Positions 24,181-33,647 of a stretch of DNA of 64,000 nt are shown here, piece by piece. This DNA comes from Sacculina carcini (lineage: Eukaryota > Arthropoda > Thecostraca > Sacculinidae): NCBI GenBank assembly GCA_916048095.2, contig OU696582.1:4618001-4682000 (forward strand), written 5' to 3'. The first letter of the stretch is position 1. Each line of letters begins with the position of its first letter. The notes under the pieces are model-generated. The model searched no databases, was not told the DNA's origin, and saw only the letters and a list, made by a program, of their open reading frames with translations. The position numbers and the translations under genes were made by a program.

Positions 24181-24632
24181 TTGGTGTATTACTGTGGTAT
24201 TAGTGCGTGTGTGTGTGTGCGTTAGGGATATGGAGTTTGCATAAGCAAGTGTGTATGTGTATGTGAGTGAAAGTGTGCGTGTTTGTGTGGCTGTGATACT
24301 TGCGCGAGCGGTAGGTGTTTGTTTTGTGAATGCGTGCGTGTCTGGTTGTACAGGCAGATAGTGTGCATGTATGTGTTTGTGTGTGGGAGCGCTCGTGTAC
24401 TGAACTTTGTTGGTAACTAGGGGAAATGTGGAGCATTCGAGGGCAGTTGGTTTAGTGGTGTGCACTGGGAGCGTAGGACGAGCGAGCGCGTTGGCGTTGG
24501 GTGTCTGTTTTGTGTGGAGTTAACGCTTTGTTGCGGGATCGTGTAGATTCGTGCGTGGATTCGTGGTCATTAACATATCGCAGTTATCATCACGTCATTT
24601 TTTTCTCTACATCGTTGTTCAATACATTCTCA
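24181..24632 (+). repeat. 5' LTR of element F
   Basis: 452 bp, GT-rich with a (GT)n stretch. The first bases read TTGGTG where the sister copies have TGTGGTG, so one base of the terminal TG is lost. Ends CATTCTCA. Confidence 0.9.
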
Positions 24633-24644
24633 AGCTATTTCGGC
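24633..24644 (+). promoter_or_regulatory. Primer-binding site of F (AGCTATTTCGGC)
   Basis: Begins at the first base after the LTR. It does not start with TGG, so it does not pair with a tRNA 3' CCA end. The same 12-mer abuts the LTR in K (63391-63402), and a one-mismatch version does so in A2 (55550-55561, - strand). It is a perfect complement of the first 12 nucleotides of eukaryotic tRNA-Phe (GCCGAAATAGCT). Confidence 0.7.
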
Positions 24645-24647
24645 ACA

Positions 24648-25169
24648 ATGGCAAATATGAAGCTTCATGAGATCCTGCGGCAGTTCGATGGGGGACAGGA
24701 CGTCGTTCAGTGGATAAACAAGCTCGAAAGAGTTGCAAAACTGCAGAAGATCGACGATTTGGCCAACGTGCTGCCGCTTTTTCTCGACGCAAAAGCCTAC
24801 GATGTGTATAATGAGATGAACGAGCAGAAGAAGGAGGTGTACGAAGACGTCAGAACGAAACTCCTCGATGCTTTTTCCGCCAATCGGTTCACTGCATACG
24901 AAAGATTCGCATGCAGCAAGTGGAGCGGTGAAACCGCGGACGTTTACATGTCCGCTCTGAGGAAACTTGCAAAACTGGCCGAAATAGAGAACGAGGACGT
25001 TCTCAAAAATGCTTTTGTGGTCGGTATGCCGCGAGATGTGTCTCGGGAGCTTAGAACAATGCCGAACATAAAGACGATTGGATCGGATGCCGTGATAGAA
25101 AGAGCCCGGGTATTGTTGGAGGATAGAGAGCGGAGACGCGGCGATGGTCTCAAAGAACGCGCAACCTAG
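24648..25169 (+). CDS. Element F gag (capsid part)
   Basis: Starts at the ATG four bases after the primer site. It gives about 173 residues without interruption: HEILRQFDGGQDVVQWINKL, VLPLFLDAKAYDVYNEM, RTKLLDAFSANRFTAYERF, ADVYMSALRKLAKLAEIE, NAFVVGMPRDVSRELRTM. Same fold order as A2 and K gag. The zinc-knuckle part follows in the +1 frame, so either a frameshift mutation or programmed shifting lies near 25150. Confidence 0.8.
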   Translation: MANMKLHEILRQFDGGQDVVQWINKLERVAKLQKIDDLANVLPLFLDAKAYDVYNEMNEQKKEVYEDVRTKLLDAFSANRFTAYERFACSKWSGETADVYMSALRKLAKLAEIENEDVLKNAFVVGMPRDVSRELRTMPNIKTIGSDAVIERARVLLEDRERRRGDGLKERAT

Positions 25170-25754
25170 ACCGGTCGAGGACAAGAAGCTGTACGGCGGG
25201 TGCTTTTTGTGCGGAGGACCGCACTTGGCGAGGAACTGTGGTGGTGCCGTTCGTAGAGGACGTCGCCAGGTGGAATTATTTCGATGTGGAGGACCGCACT
25301 TTAGGCGATACTGCCCGCAGCCTTCAGACGTCGTCGACTACTCGGGAAACGACGAGGGGAGAACTGGTGCGCCGGCAGTTCTCCCGGCTCCCAACGGGCA
25401 GTAGAGGCGTTACCGTGTGTCCCAGCCACTGTCAACGGACATCAAGTGAGTGCGGTTGTCGATACGGGATGCACCAAAACGATGGTACTGCGACAATACG
25501 TTGGTCGTGTTCATGGTTCTTGTCGTGTTACAAGTGTTGATGGTCGGAGTGTCGAGTGCGCGGGTACCGCGATGGTGCTGTTGTCCGTTGGAGGTGAGTT
25601 TTTTCGTTTTCATGTTATTGTAGTTGATAAATTGTTGGGTGACGTCAGAATGATTCTTGGGATGGACGCGATCATGAGGCTTGGGGGCGCTTATATTGGA
25701 GCAGGAGGAGTGGTGTTTGGTGCGATAGGTATCCAGCGAGGTGTTTCGAGCTAG
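25144..25754 (+). pseudogene. Element F zinc knuckles and protease
   Basis: First knuckle CFLCGGPHLARNC is C-x2-C-x3-H-x4-C, one residue short of the usual spacing. The second has lost its first Cys (FRCGGPHFRRYC). The protease, in another frame, has AVVDTGCTKTMV near 25449 and the second block MILGMDAIMRLGG near 25653. It stops at a TAG (25752-25754), after which the same frame continues into RT. Confidence 0.8.
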
Positions 25755-25760
25755 GGCAAA

Positions 25761-26687
25761 TTGGTAAGCCCGGTGAAAGATGATGTCTGCGTAGTGAGCG
25801 AGAGTACACGGCGTGACTGCGGGGAAACGCCCATTGAGAATGCGACACGGTGTATTTTCATTGATGACTGTGACTTTGAGGCGAAATTTGACGGCAACGG
25901 CTGGGTGGTCAAATGGAAGTGGAGAGACGGGCCTATTTTGAGGAATACTGTCGGTTGTTACAACAGTGTTCCTGATCCAAAACTGAAGCCAAGATTTGAC
26001 GAAGAGATCAAACGTTGTATCTCACTTGGTTGGCTGAAACCATGTAACTCTGCTGGAGGTGTTTTGCCTTTGATGGCAGTTGACCAATCCAACAAGAATA
26101 AGGTGAGACCTGTGCTCGACTTCAGGGAACTCAATACGCACGTACAATGCCACGCAGGCTACGACGCACCGGTATGTGGTGAAACACTCAGAAGATGGAG
26201 GAAATGGACAGCCCCTCTGAAATTGGTTGATTTAAAATCATCTTACCTACAGATTGGAGTGGATGAAAGCCTTTGGAAGTACCAACAAGTGGAGTACGGG
26301 AATTCGAGATTCTTTCTGACAAGGCTTGGATTTGGGCTCAACTGCGCGCCCCGCATCATGACCAAGATTCTAGCTAATGTCTTGAGCCAAGACGAGTGCA
26401 TTCAAAGTGCCACTGACTCGTACATCGACGACATACTGGTGAACGAAAGCATCGTCAGTGCAGATGAAGTAGTTCTCCATCTCCGGAAATACGGGCTAGT
26501 CGCAAAGTATCCCGAAAAATTACACAACGGGCGTGTGCTCGGTTTGCAACTAGTTACCCACGGATGTGTTGAGTTGATGTTTCGGCGATGCAACAAGGAA
26601 CAAAAATCTGTTGAAGCTGGGCTCACTAAACGTGGCCTATTTTCGCTATATGGGAAGCTGGTGGGGCACTACCCTGTAGCGGGTTAG
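25761..26687 (+). pseudogene. Element F reverse transcriptase (YIDD)
   Basis: In frame with the protease. Contains the linker EAKFDGNGWVVKWKWRDGP, LGWLKPCNSAGGVLPLMAVD, VRPVLDFRELN, LVDLKSSYLQIGV (motif A), FLTRLGFGLNCAPRIMTKIL (motif B) and SYIDDILVNE near 26418. The LTRLGFGL motif marks this divergent family; classic Gypsy has RMPFGL. It ends in two adjacent stops (tagtga at 26685-26690), where A2 has Trp and Met codons. Confidence 0.85.
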
Positions 26688-26693
26688 TGAAGG

Positions 26694-27755
26694 GTGGCAA
26701 CCAGTTTCGTGAAGAGGTCATCACAGGAGTGTGCATGGGAGGACGTTTTCAGTGAGAACACATTGAAAATGGCGAACTCGATGCTTGGAATGGTTGAAGA
26801 ATGTGACCCTGTTCGAGGAAAGTGGTATGTACCCAAATCAAAGAAAGGAAAGGTGTGGTGTGATGCCAGCAGTCTGGCATTGGGTGTTTTGCTGGAAATA
26901 GACGGATCAGGAGTGGAAGACGCATCATGGTTGCGCAAAACGAATGACGCCAATCACATTAACCTTGTCGAGCTGGACGCCGTACTGATGGGAATCAATC
27001 TAGCTGTCAAGTGGGGTTTGGACGAGATTGAGGTGATTACTGATTCAATGACAGTTATGGGGTGGCTGAGGTCTACGCTTAGTGGTGAGCGCAGAGTGAA
27101 GAGTAGCAGTGCGGCTGAAGTGCTAATTCTGCGCCGGCTTGGCCTCCTGAGCGCCATGGTCACCGAGCTTGCGATCACAATCAAACCCTCATTCATAAGG
27201 TCTGAAAGTAAAAAAGCGGATAGGCTAACCCGTGTTCCCAAGTCATGGCTGGAACTACGCCGTGAAAACAGTGACGAAATATGTACATTGACACTTCATG
27301 AAATGCATGCACAACATCATTTTGGAGTGGACAGGACTCTCTCGTTGGCGAGAATGGTGGGCCCAGATACGACGAGGTCCCAGGTAAAAACATGTGTCAG
27401 AGAGTGCGTTCAATGCCAGTCGATTGATTCGGCGCCGTCCAGCCATCAACCTGGAGATCTGAGTGTGGACGAAAACTGGTGTCGACTGGCGACAGATGTG
27501 ACCCAGTACAGAGGGCAGTCTTATCTGACAATCGGGGATTCTGGGCCTTGTAGGTTCGCCGTGTGGAAAAGAATACGGTCGGAAAATGCTGACGATATCG
27601 AGAGGGTAATTCACGAGCTTTTCCTCGAACGTGGACCGGCCGCAGAACTTCTCCTAGACAACAGCCCAGCTTTCAAGTCATCAAAGCTTGCAGATGTTTG
27701 CGTTGCGATGGGGTGCGAAGCGCAGATTTCGTGCAGCATATACACCCTCAGGTAA
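26694..27755 (+). pseudogene. Element F RNase H and integrase core
   Basis: Continues the RT frame past the double stop. RNase H: VWCDASSLALGVLLEIDGSG, VELDAVLMGINLAVKWG, VITDSMTVMGWLRSTL, ESKKADRLTRVP. Integrase: zinc-binding HHFGVDRTLSLARMV ... CVRECVQCQSID, first Asp in RLATDVTQYRG, second in LLLDNSPAF. The frame is lost near 27700; the Glu lies in the next frame. Confidence 0.85.
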
Positions 27756-28272
27756 CGGAATTGTCGAGCGGCACCATAGGACGATCAAGCGTTTGGCGGA
27801 GCGGTGCAGAACAACACCTATCGAGGTGTTGTTTTGGTACAATATGGCCCCAGCAGATTCCAACGAGGCGACGGTGTCCCCCGCGCATGGCATTTATAAG
27901 TATGAGTGGCGACATACGTCGGCGAGGAAGGATCTTCCTGAGGAAGATGGTGGTGTTTGGCGTGTTGGTGATGACGTCTGGGTGAAGCCGCCGGATGCAC
28001 GTTGTACGACGCGCTGGAGAAGAGGTCGCATCACCGGAGTAGTTTCGCCCAACAACGTCGAAGTTGACGGTGTGTCACGCCACGTTCTGGACATTCGGCG
28101 AGTATTAGGGAGGGAGTCCGAGGACGAGAGCGAAAGTTCACAGGACGAGGCGGATCCGGTGATTTCCCAAGGACGTGTTGAGAACGTGGATCAAGAGCCG
28201 AAACCCGAGTTTGTGCCAAGAAGGTCAACGCGAGAAAGACGAGCACCGGCGTGGCTCGACGACTACGTATAA
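27688..28272 (+). pseudogene. Element F integrase C-terminus
   Basis: Begins with the catalytic Glu block PSGNGIVERHHRTIKRLAER near 27755. The tail follows: FWYNMAPADSNEATVSPAHG, GDDVWVKPPDARC, RRGRITGVVSPNNVEVDGVSRHVLDIRRV, and the acidic/basic end RRSTRERRAPAWLDDYV. Colinear with the end of A2 pol. Confidence 0.82.
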
Positions 28273-28326
28273 CTTTACCTGTATGTTAATATGTCTGATA
28301 ATTTTGTTGTGTACATCATGGGGGCG

Positions 28327-28776
28327 TGTGGTGTATTACTGTGGTATTAGTGCGTGTGTGTGTGCGTTAGGGATATGGTGTTTGCATAAGCAAGTGTGTA
28401 TGTGTATGTGAGTGAATGTGTGCGTGTTTGTGTGGCTGTGATACTTGCGCGAGCGGTAGGTGTTTGTTTTGTGAATGCGTGCGTGTCTGGTTGTACAGGC
28501 AGATAGTGTGCATGTATGTGTTTGTGTGTGGGAGCGCTCGTGTACTGAACTTTGTTGGTAACTAGGGGAAATGTGGAGCATTCGAGGGCACTTGGTTTAG
28601 TGGTGTGCACTGGGAGTGTAGGACGAGCGAGCGCGTTGGCGTTGGGTGTCTGTTTTGTGTGGAGTTAACGCTATGTTGCGGGATCGTGTAGATTCGTGCG
28701 TGGATTCGTGGTCATTAACATATCGCAGTTTTCATCACGTTATTTTTTCTGTACATCGTTGTTCAATACATTCACA
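28327..28776 (+). repeat. 3' LTR of element F
   Basis: 450 bp, TGTGGTGTATT...CATTCACA, preceded by the G-rich polypurine tract and followed by the AAAAT duplication. Confidence 0.92.
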
Positions 28777-28781
28777 AAAAT

Positions 28782-28996
28782 GCTTCCCATATCGTGCAAA
28801 CCCATAAAATCATGCCAAAAAGTAATATTTATGAATATTTAAAACTGTATTAATGAACTCATTTACTAATTATGAAAATATTTTATCATTCCTATATGAG
28901 AAAAATCATTTCTTTTAAAAAAACAATTTAAAAAAAACATGTTTTTAAAACAAAAACACTTGGTTTAAACCATGGTTTAAACCAAACAAACCCTGG
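28782..28996. repeat. AT-rich dispersed repeat, right part
   Basis: Continues the block at 23601-24180 on the other side of element F. Its end has palindromic ggtttaaaccatggtttaaacc (28969-28985 region) and aaaccctggttt, mirroring the aaccaaggtttttt of the left end, as imperfect terminal inverted repeats would. Confidence 0.55.
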
Positions 28997-29036
28997 TTTA
29001 TGTACTTTATGTAGTGTTGTTTGTAGGTTATAGGTC
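28997..29036 (-). pseudogene. LINE L, segment 3: short linker piece
   Basis: About 40 bp between the AT-rich repeat and element E. On the - strand it reads MTYNLQTTLHKVHK in the frame of segment 2. It lies between the endonuclease end and the region that segment 4 continues. It includes the GGTC duplication of element E. Confidence 0.5.
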
Positions 29037-29285
29037 TGTGGCCAGTGACCCCGCTCGTCGTATATTTATATGGATATATGGCAGCGGCCAGTGTGTTGGC
29101 TATCCATACTGACGTCACTGCGTGTATGAGTGTGTGTGTGATATTGTTTGTATGCCTGTGTGCATGTGCGTGTGTGTGAGTGTCACTGGACACAAGTTGC
29201 CTTGTACGTTCGTTCACCCTTCACTGTGTAATACATTCATTCGCTCATCAACCACGCCAGTGTTTGCATACGCCGTGCTGCTACA
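29037..29285 (+). repeat. 5' LTR of element E
   Basis: 249 bp, TGTGGCCAGTG...GCTGCTACA. Contains a GT-rich stretch and a tatatttatatggatatat sequence that could serve as a TATA-like promoter. Confidence 0.95.
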
Positions 29286-29287
29286 AG

Positions 29288-29300
29288 TGGTGACCCCGAC
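29288..29300 (+). promoter_or_regulatory. Primer-binding site of E (tRNA-Trp type)
   Basis: TGGTGACCCCGAC starts two bases after the LTR. It is complementary to a tRNA 3' end ...GTCGGGGTCACCA, as in tRNA-Trp. The TRIM element at 34141 has the same site in a longer match. Confidence 0.85.
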
Positions 29301-29359
29301 TTTCTTCGAACGAATTTTTCAGTGATCCAAACGAGATTAACTTCTTGTCAACAACCAAC

Positions 29360-30169
29360 ATGCCGGATGAAAAAGCCGATGTTTTTTGCTCTCCAGTTCG
29401 CGTTGAATTGCCAGCTTTTGATGAGATCGACATTGACACATGGCTGTTAATGTGCGACAATCTGCTGGAAGACGGAGGAATTTCTACGCAGACAACAAAG
29501 TTCCGCAAACTGCTCGCGAAACTGCCACCGTCTCAATTCCGACTTGTAAAAGACATTGTGTCTCAGTCGCCTCTTGCTTCAGACTGCTACGATCTTCTGC
29601 GGCGCAGATTGAGGAGCAGACTACAGCTCACCTCTGCGGAGCGCTTCAGACGATTCGAGAGCCTTCCAAGACAGCTCGGCTCAAGAAAACAATCACAGTT
29701 GTTTGAGGATATTGTCATTCTTTATCCAGACGACACGGACCATCAAATTATTCGTGAGGCTTTCCTGTGCAGAATGCCTGACAATCTGCAGTTACTCTGC
29801 CGTGACTGGCTCAACAGTGATTGCCTCCGCGATGTCGCCCTACGCGCTGATACTTACCATCAACCAGCTCTGCCGACCCTCCCTGTGGTAGCGCACGTGA
29901 CTCCGAATGACAGCGAGATCGACGTGGATCACACAGCTAATGCGGTGAGATTTGGTAGCAGCGGACGTAAGGCAACTGTACAATCACCAGGGCCACAACG
30001 GAGGCAAAGTCCCTCACGCCACAAGTCATCTCAGCCGACCGCCTTCACTGACCGGTGGTGCCGCCTGCATCGTAAGTTCGGCCCCGCAGCCCGCAAGTGT
30101 CTCGGGTCCTGTACGTTCACAAGTGACTTCAAAACTTTTCCGGGAAACGAGCCGAGCAGCCGACGGTAA
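29360..30169 (+). CDS. Element E Gag, 269 aa
   Basis: I take ATG 29360 (MPDEKADVFCSPVRVELPAF); the longer frame would need a TTG start. The capsid region includes DTWLLMCDNLLEDGGI, LLAKLPPSQFRLVKDIV, AERFRRFESLPRQLGSRKQS and REAFLCRMPDNLQLLCRDWL. It aligns with D gag. Near the end is the nucleocapsid motif CRLHRKFGPAARKCLGSC (C-x2-H-x9-C-x3-C). The stop TAA at 30167-30169 overlaps the pol ATG by one base (TAATG). No interruption. Forms the virus-like particle. Confidence 0.92.
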   Translation: MPDEKADVFCSPVRVELPAFDEIDIDTWLLMCDNLLEDGGISTQTTKFRKLLAKLPPSQFRLVKDIVSQSPLASDCYDLLRRRLRSRLQLTSAERFRRFESLPRQLGSRKQSQLFEDIVILYPDDTDHQIIREAFLCRMPDNLQLLCRDWLNSDCLRDVALRADTYHQPALPTLPVVAHVTPNDSEIDVDHTANAVRFGSSGRKATVQSPGPQRRQSPSRHKSSQPTAFTDRWCRLHRKFGPAARKCLGSCTFTSDFKTFPGNEPSSRR

Positions 30170-33100
30170 TGGCGACGTCTGGCTGCAGCAATCGTGAGTG
30201 CCATCTCTTGTATGTCACTGATCTCACGGGTGGAAGATATCTCGTTGACAGCGGCTCTGAAGTCTCCTTGCTACCTGCAGACCGAGAGAACCGCTGTGTT
30301 CTACACCGACCAAGACTCCGCGCTGCCAACGGTTCCATAATACCTGTGTACGAGGTCGGACGCGACCTGAACGTGGATCTCGGCCTGGGTCGGTCATACT
30401 CGTTTAAATTTATTGTAGCAGCAGTGCCCACACCGATTCTCGGCGCAGATTTCCTACGTGAGTTCGGACTGCTGGTAGATATGCGCAGTCACCGGCTAAC
30501 CGATAGCGCGACGTTTCTGTCAACTGTCAGTTACATACACAAACATGACAGTCATCCTCTGCTTGCACATGTTCGATCTGATAATCAGAAGGAAGGCGAC
30601 GGCAAGTTATTCTGTGACATACGCTCTTCGAGTGTGTTCAAGCAGCTGTCGACTCTCCCGTCCGGATTCCCCGCCGTCACAATTCCAGGAGTTGAGCACC
30701 GAATAATAACTCGCGGAAATCCGGTACACGCCCGACCACGTCGCCTCATGCCGGCAAAATTGACAGCAGCGAAGAAAGAGCTGGAATATCTGGTCAGTCA
30801 GGGTATTGTCGTGCCATCTTCATCTCCGTGGTCCAGCCCGATCCACCTAGTTGACAAAAACGGAGGAAGGTCCTACCGAATGGTGGGGTGCTATGAGCGT
30901 CTCAACGCACTCACTGTTCCGGACCGGTACCCGGTACCTCACCTACAGACCTTTGCAGATCGGCTGTGTGGAGCAACAATCTTCAGCACTGTCGACCTCG
31001 CACGGGCGTTCTCTCAAATTCCTGTGTACGGACCGGACCAGAAAAAGACAGCGATCACAACCCCGTTCGGTCTGTTTGAATACCGACGCATGCCATTTGG
31101 CTTGTCCAACGCTGCGCAGACGTTTCAGCGACTGATGGATTCAGTGCTTCGCGGTATGTCAAATGTTTACGTGTACATTGACGACATCCTGATCTACTCA
31201 CCGGATGCTGAGCAGCACCGTCGCGACCTTTACGAGCTGTTCCGCCGCCTCCAAAAAGCTGGCCTGGTCATCAAACCAGAAAAATGTGTTTTTGGTAGGA
31301 CTGAGGTGCGCTTTCTCGGCCTGAAAGTTTCCGCCGACGGCATCGAACCTCTGCCGGACAAAGTGGCCGATCTTGTCGCTGTACATCCACCAGGAAACGT
31401 TCATGAGTGTAAAGGCTATTTGGGTATGATCAATCATTTTCATCGATTTATCCCAGGCCTTGCAGCGCTGGTACAGCCACTCCATGACGTGTGCAGTTCC
31501 GGTCAGCGCACCTTTCACTGGACGGAGGCTCAAAACTCTGCTTTTGAGGCGAGCAAACGGGCGCTAGCCCACGCATCTCGTCTAGCGTTTCCTTGGAACG
31601 ATGCCCCGACCAGAGTGGTGGCCGATGCGTCTGATACAGCTGTGGGAGCGGTGATATTGCAGAAGCAACGTGGAGTGTGGGTTCCTCTAGCATACCACTC
31701 ACGGAAGCTTCAGGGTGCCCAGCTTCGCTGGTGTACAGGCGACAAAGAACTCCATGCGCTCTTTAGTGCCATAAAACGTTTTCGCCACTTGCTAGAAGGC
31801 CGCCCAGGACTCCAACTGTGGACTGACCACAAGCCGCTCACATACGCCTTCACCAGCTCATCCGAACGTTCGCCGCGCGTACAGAGACAGCTTGCGTTCA
31901 TTAGTGAATTTTCGACCGACATACGTCACATCAACGGACTCGACAATGTGGTTTCCGACTGTCTGAGTCGGCCACCGACGACCGACTACAGAGAATCTAC
32001 GCACCATTCGTCCGTCGTGTACACGGAAGCGCAGCATAATATGGATTTGTCGCGTTTGGCGAAAGCACAGCAGACCTGTGAAGAAGTGGCGTCTCTGGCA
32101 GCATCTCCGTCGCTCAACATCGTGCGACGTAGCGTTGACGGTGATTCGACGGGCCTCATCGTCGACATTTCGACCGGTGTAGATCTTCCTTTAGTACCAG
32201 TGTCCCTGCAACGTGAGGTGTACGAGCGGTTCCACAACATGCACCATCCCAGCGCCAGAGTGACACGCCGCTTGATCTCAGAAAGATTTGTGTTTTCTCG
32301 GCTCTCCTCGAAAGTTGCCACATGGGTCAAAAGCTGTTTGCATTGTCAGCAGTGCAAAGTCGCGCGGCACCAGCGTACTCCTCTTCGTCGCCCACCTCTG
32401 CCTTCCGGTCGATTTGAAAGTCTCCATGTGGACATTGTAGGCCCTCTACCCGAGGTCAGCGGATACCGGTACGTATTCACCGTGGTTGATCGGTTCACTC
32501 GCTACCCGGAGGCGGTTCCGATGGTAACAGCGACAGCACCGGAATGCGCTAAAGCTTTGTTGGACTGGGTGGCCAGGCTCGGCATGTGTCTCTCTATCAC
32601 GTCAGACCGAGGGCGTCAGTTTGTCTCTGACCTCTGGAAAGAGTTGTGGGCGTTACTTGGAGCACAATTGACCACGTCCTGCGCCTATATGCCCCCACAG
32701 AACGGTCTGGTTGAGCGCATGCACCGGCAACTGAAGGCATCATTGACAGCTGCACTGCAAAATAATATCAATTGGCCATCAGCTCTCCCCGTCGTACTAA
32801 TGGGAATGCGTTCGTCGTACAAGCCCGACATAGGAACGTCGTCTGCAGAACTTGTTCTGGGGGAGAAATTCCGGCTTCCAGGTCAATTTTTCACTGAGAC
32901 TCATCCAGTTCCAGCGAGTGAGATGGCGCGCCAGTTGGTGAAGTCATTTGCTGACTTAAAGCCTGTCCCGACAGCTTGGCATCGTCGCTATGACGCCCAC
33001 CGGCCTTTCATCTCACCGTCACTGTCAAACGCTTCGCACGTGTTCGTAAGGGTGGACAGCGTTAGAGCTCCGCTATCTCCTCCATACCAAGGACCATATG

Positions 33101-33369
33101 CGGTGATTCATCGAGGGGAGAAGGCGTTTGTGATAAACAATAACGGCAAGGAAGATACGGTTGCAGTGGACCGACTGAAGCCCGCACATTTGGAGCGGAG
33201 TGACCAGACTTCACAGACGCCACTCGCGGCCTCGTCTCCAGCGCCAGTTCATGCTGATTCACCACAGACGCCAGCTCAAACTCCATCGCCAGCGTCAACA
33301 TCTCCGCCGACTGTCAGAATCTGGTCCCGGCGCTCCAGACCAGTGCGGCCTCCATATCGCTTCAGGTAG
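30169..33369 (+). CDS. Element E Pol polyprotein, 1066 aa
   Basis: One open frame with every catalytic block. Protease: YLVDSGSEVSLLPA and PILGADFLREFG (residues about 25-110). RT: STVDLARAFSQIPV, RMPFGLSNAAQTFQRLMD and VYVYIDDILIYS (about 290-345). RNase H: VVADASDTAVGAVIL, HSRKLQGAQLRWCTGDKELH, LWTDHKPLTYAF (about 485-565). Integrase: HNMHHPSARVTRRL ... CLHCQQCK, LHVDIVGPLPEVSG, ITSDRGRQFVSDLW, NGLVERMHRQLKASL (about 685-850), then a C-terminal SPPYQGPYAVIHRGEK module. Starts on the TAATG overlap with gag, which suggests termination-reinitiation. Confidence 0.95.
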   Translation: MATSGCSNRECHLLYVTDLTGGRYLVDSGSEVSLLPADRENRCVLHRPRLRAANGSIIPVYEVGRDLNVDLGLGRSYSFKFIVAAVPTPILGADFLREFGLLVDMRSHRLTDSATFLSTVSYIHKHDSHPLLAHVRSDNQKEGDGKLFCDIRSSSVFKQLSTLPSGFPAVTIPGVEHRIITRGNPVHARPRRLMPAKLTAAKKELEYLVSQGIVVPSSSPWSSPIHLVDKNGGRSYRMVGCYERLNALTVPDRYPVPHLQTFADRLCGATIFSTVDLARAFSQIPVYGPDQKKTAITTPFGLFEYRRMPFGLSNAAQTFQRLMDSVLRGMSNVYVYIDDILIYSPDAEQHRRDLYELFRRLQKAGLVIKPEKCVFGRTEVRFLGLKVSADGIEPLPDKVADLVAVHPPGNVHECKGYLGMINHFHRFIPGLAALVQPLHDVCSSGQRTFHWTEAQNSAFEASKRALAHASRLAFPWNDAPTRVVADASDTAVGAVILQKQRGVWVPLAYHSRKLQGAQLRWCTGDKELHALFSAIKRFRHLLEGRPGLQLWTDHKPLTYAFTSSSERSPRVQRQLAFISEFSTDIRHINGLDNVVSDCLSRPPTTDYRESTHHSSVVYTEAQHNMDLSRLAKAQQTCEEVASLAASPSLNIVRRSVDGDSTGLIVDISTGVDLPLVPVSLQREVYERFHNMHHPSARVTRRLISERFVFSRLSSKVATWVKSCLHCQQCKVARHQRTPLRRPPLPSGRFESLHVDIVGPLPEVSGYRYVFTVVDRFTRYPEAVPMVTATAPECAKALLDWVARLGMCLSITSDRGRQFVSDLWKELWALLGAQLTTSCAYMPPQNGLVERMHRQLKASLTAALQNNINWPSALPVVLMGMRSSYKPDIGTSSAELVLGEKFRLPGQFFTETHPVPASEMARQLVKSFADLKPVPTAWHRRYDAHRPFISPSLSNASHVFVRVDSVRAPLSPPYQGPYAVIHRGEKAFVINNNGKEDTVAVDRLKPAHLERSDQTSQTPLAASSPAPVHADSPQTPAQTPSPASTSPPTVRIWSRRSRPVRPPYRFR

Positions 33370-33394
33370 TCGGTGCAGGCACCTGTGGGGGGGC

Positions 33395-33643
33395 TGTGGC
33401 CAGTGACCCCGCTCGTCGTATATTTATATGGATATATGGCAGCGGCCAGTGTGTTGGCTATCCATACTGACGTCACTGCGTGTATGAGTGTGTGTGTGAT
33501 ATTGTTTGTATGCCTGTGTGCATGTGCGTGTGTGTGAGTGTCACTGGACACAAGCTGCCTTGTACGTTCGTTCACCCTTCACTGTGTAATACATTCATTC
33601 GCTCATCAACCACGCCAGTGTTTGCATACGCCGTGCTGCTACA
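33395..33643 (+). repeat. 3' LTR of element E
   Basis: One substitution from the 5' copy. Preceded by the polypurine tract tgtgggggggc and followed by the GGTC target duplication. Confidence 0.95.
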
Positions 33644-33647
33644 GGTC

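Larger units (their letters stand above)
24181..28776 (+). mobile_element. Family-A LTR retrotransposon F
   Basis: LTRs at 24181-24632 and 28327-28776 are flanked by AAAAT at 24176-24180 and 28777-28781. A primer site directly abuts the 5' LTR, and a purine tract (catgggggcg) precedes the 3' LTR. Coding order is gag, zinc knuckles, protease, RT (YIDD), RNase H, integrase. The LTRs differ by roughly ten substitutions plus one 4-bp GT indel (counted by eye). A handful of stops and frameshifts inactivate it. It lies inside the AT-rich repeat. Confidence 0.92.
29037..33643 (+). mobile_element. CHCC-type Ty3/Gypsy element E, apparently intact
   Basis: 4,607 bp with 249-bp LTRs at 29037-29285 and 33395-33643, flanked by GGTC at 29033-29036 and 33644-33647. 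The LTRs differ at one base (aagttgcc versus aagctgcc, by eye). A tRNA-Trp-type primer site and a G-run polypurine tract are in place. Both gag and pol are uninterrupted. The Gag motif C-x2-H-x9-C-x3-C and the tRNA-Trp primer are established features of the CsRn1-like clade. It is the youngest insertion into LINE L. Confidence 0.96.

Noticed and set aside
24501-24647. N-terminal extension of F gag (MSVLCGVNALL...)
   Set aside because: It is encoded by the LTR and primer site. The ATG at 24648 after the primer site is the sensible start.
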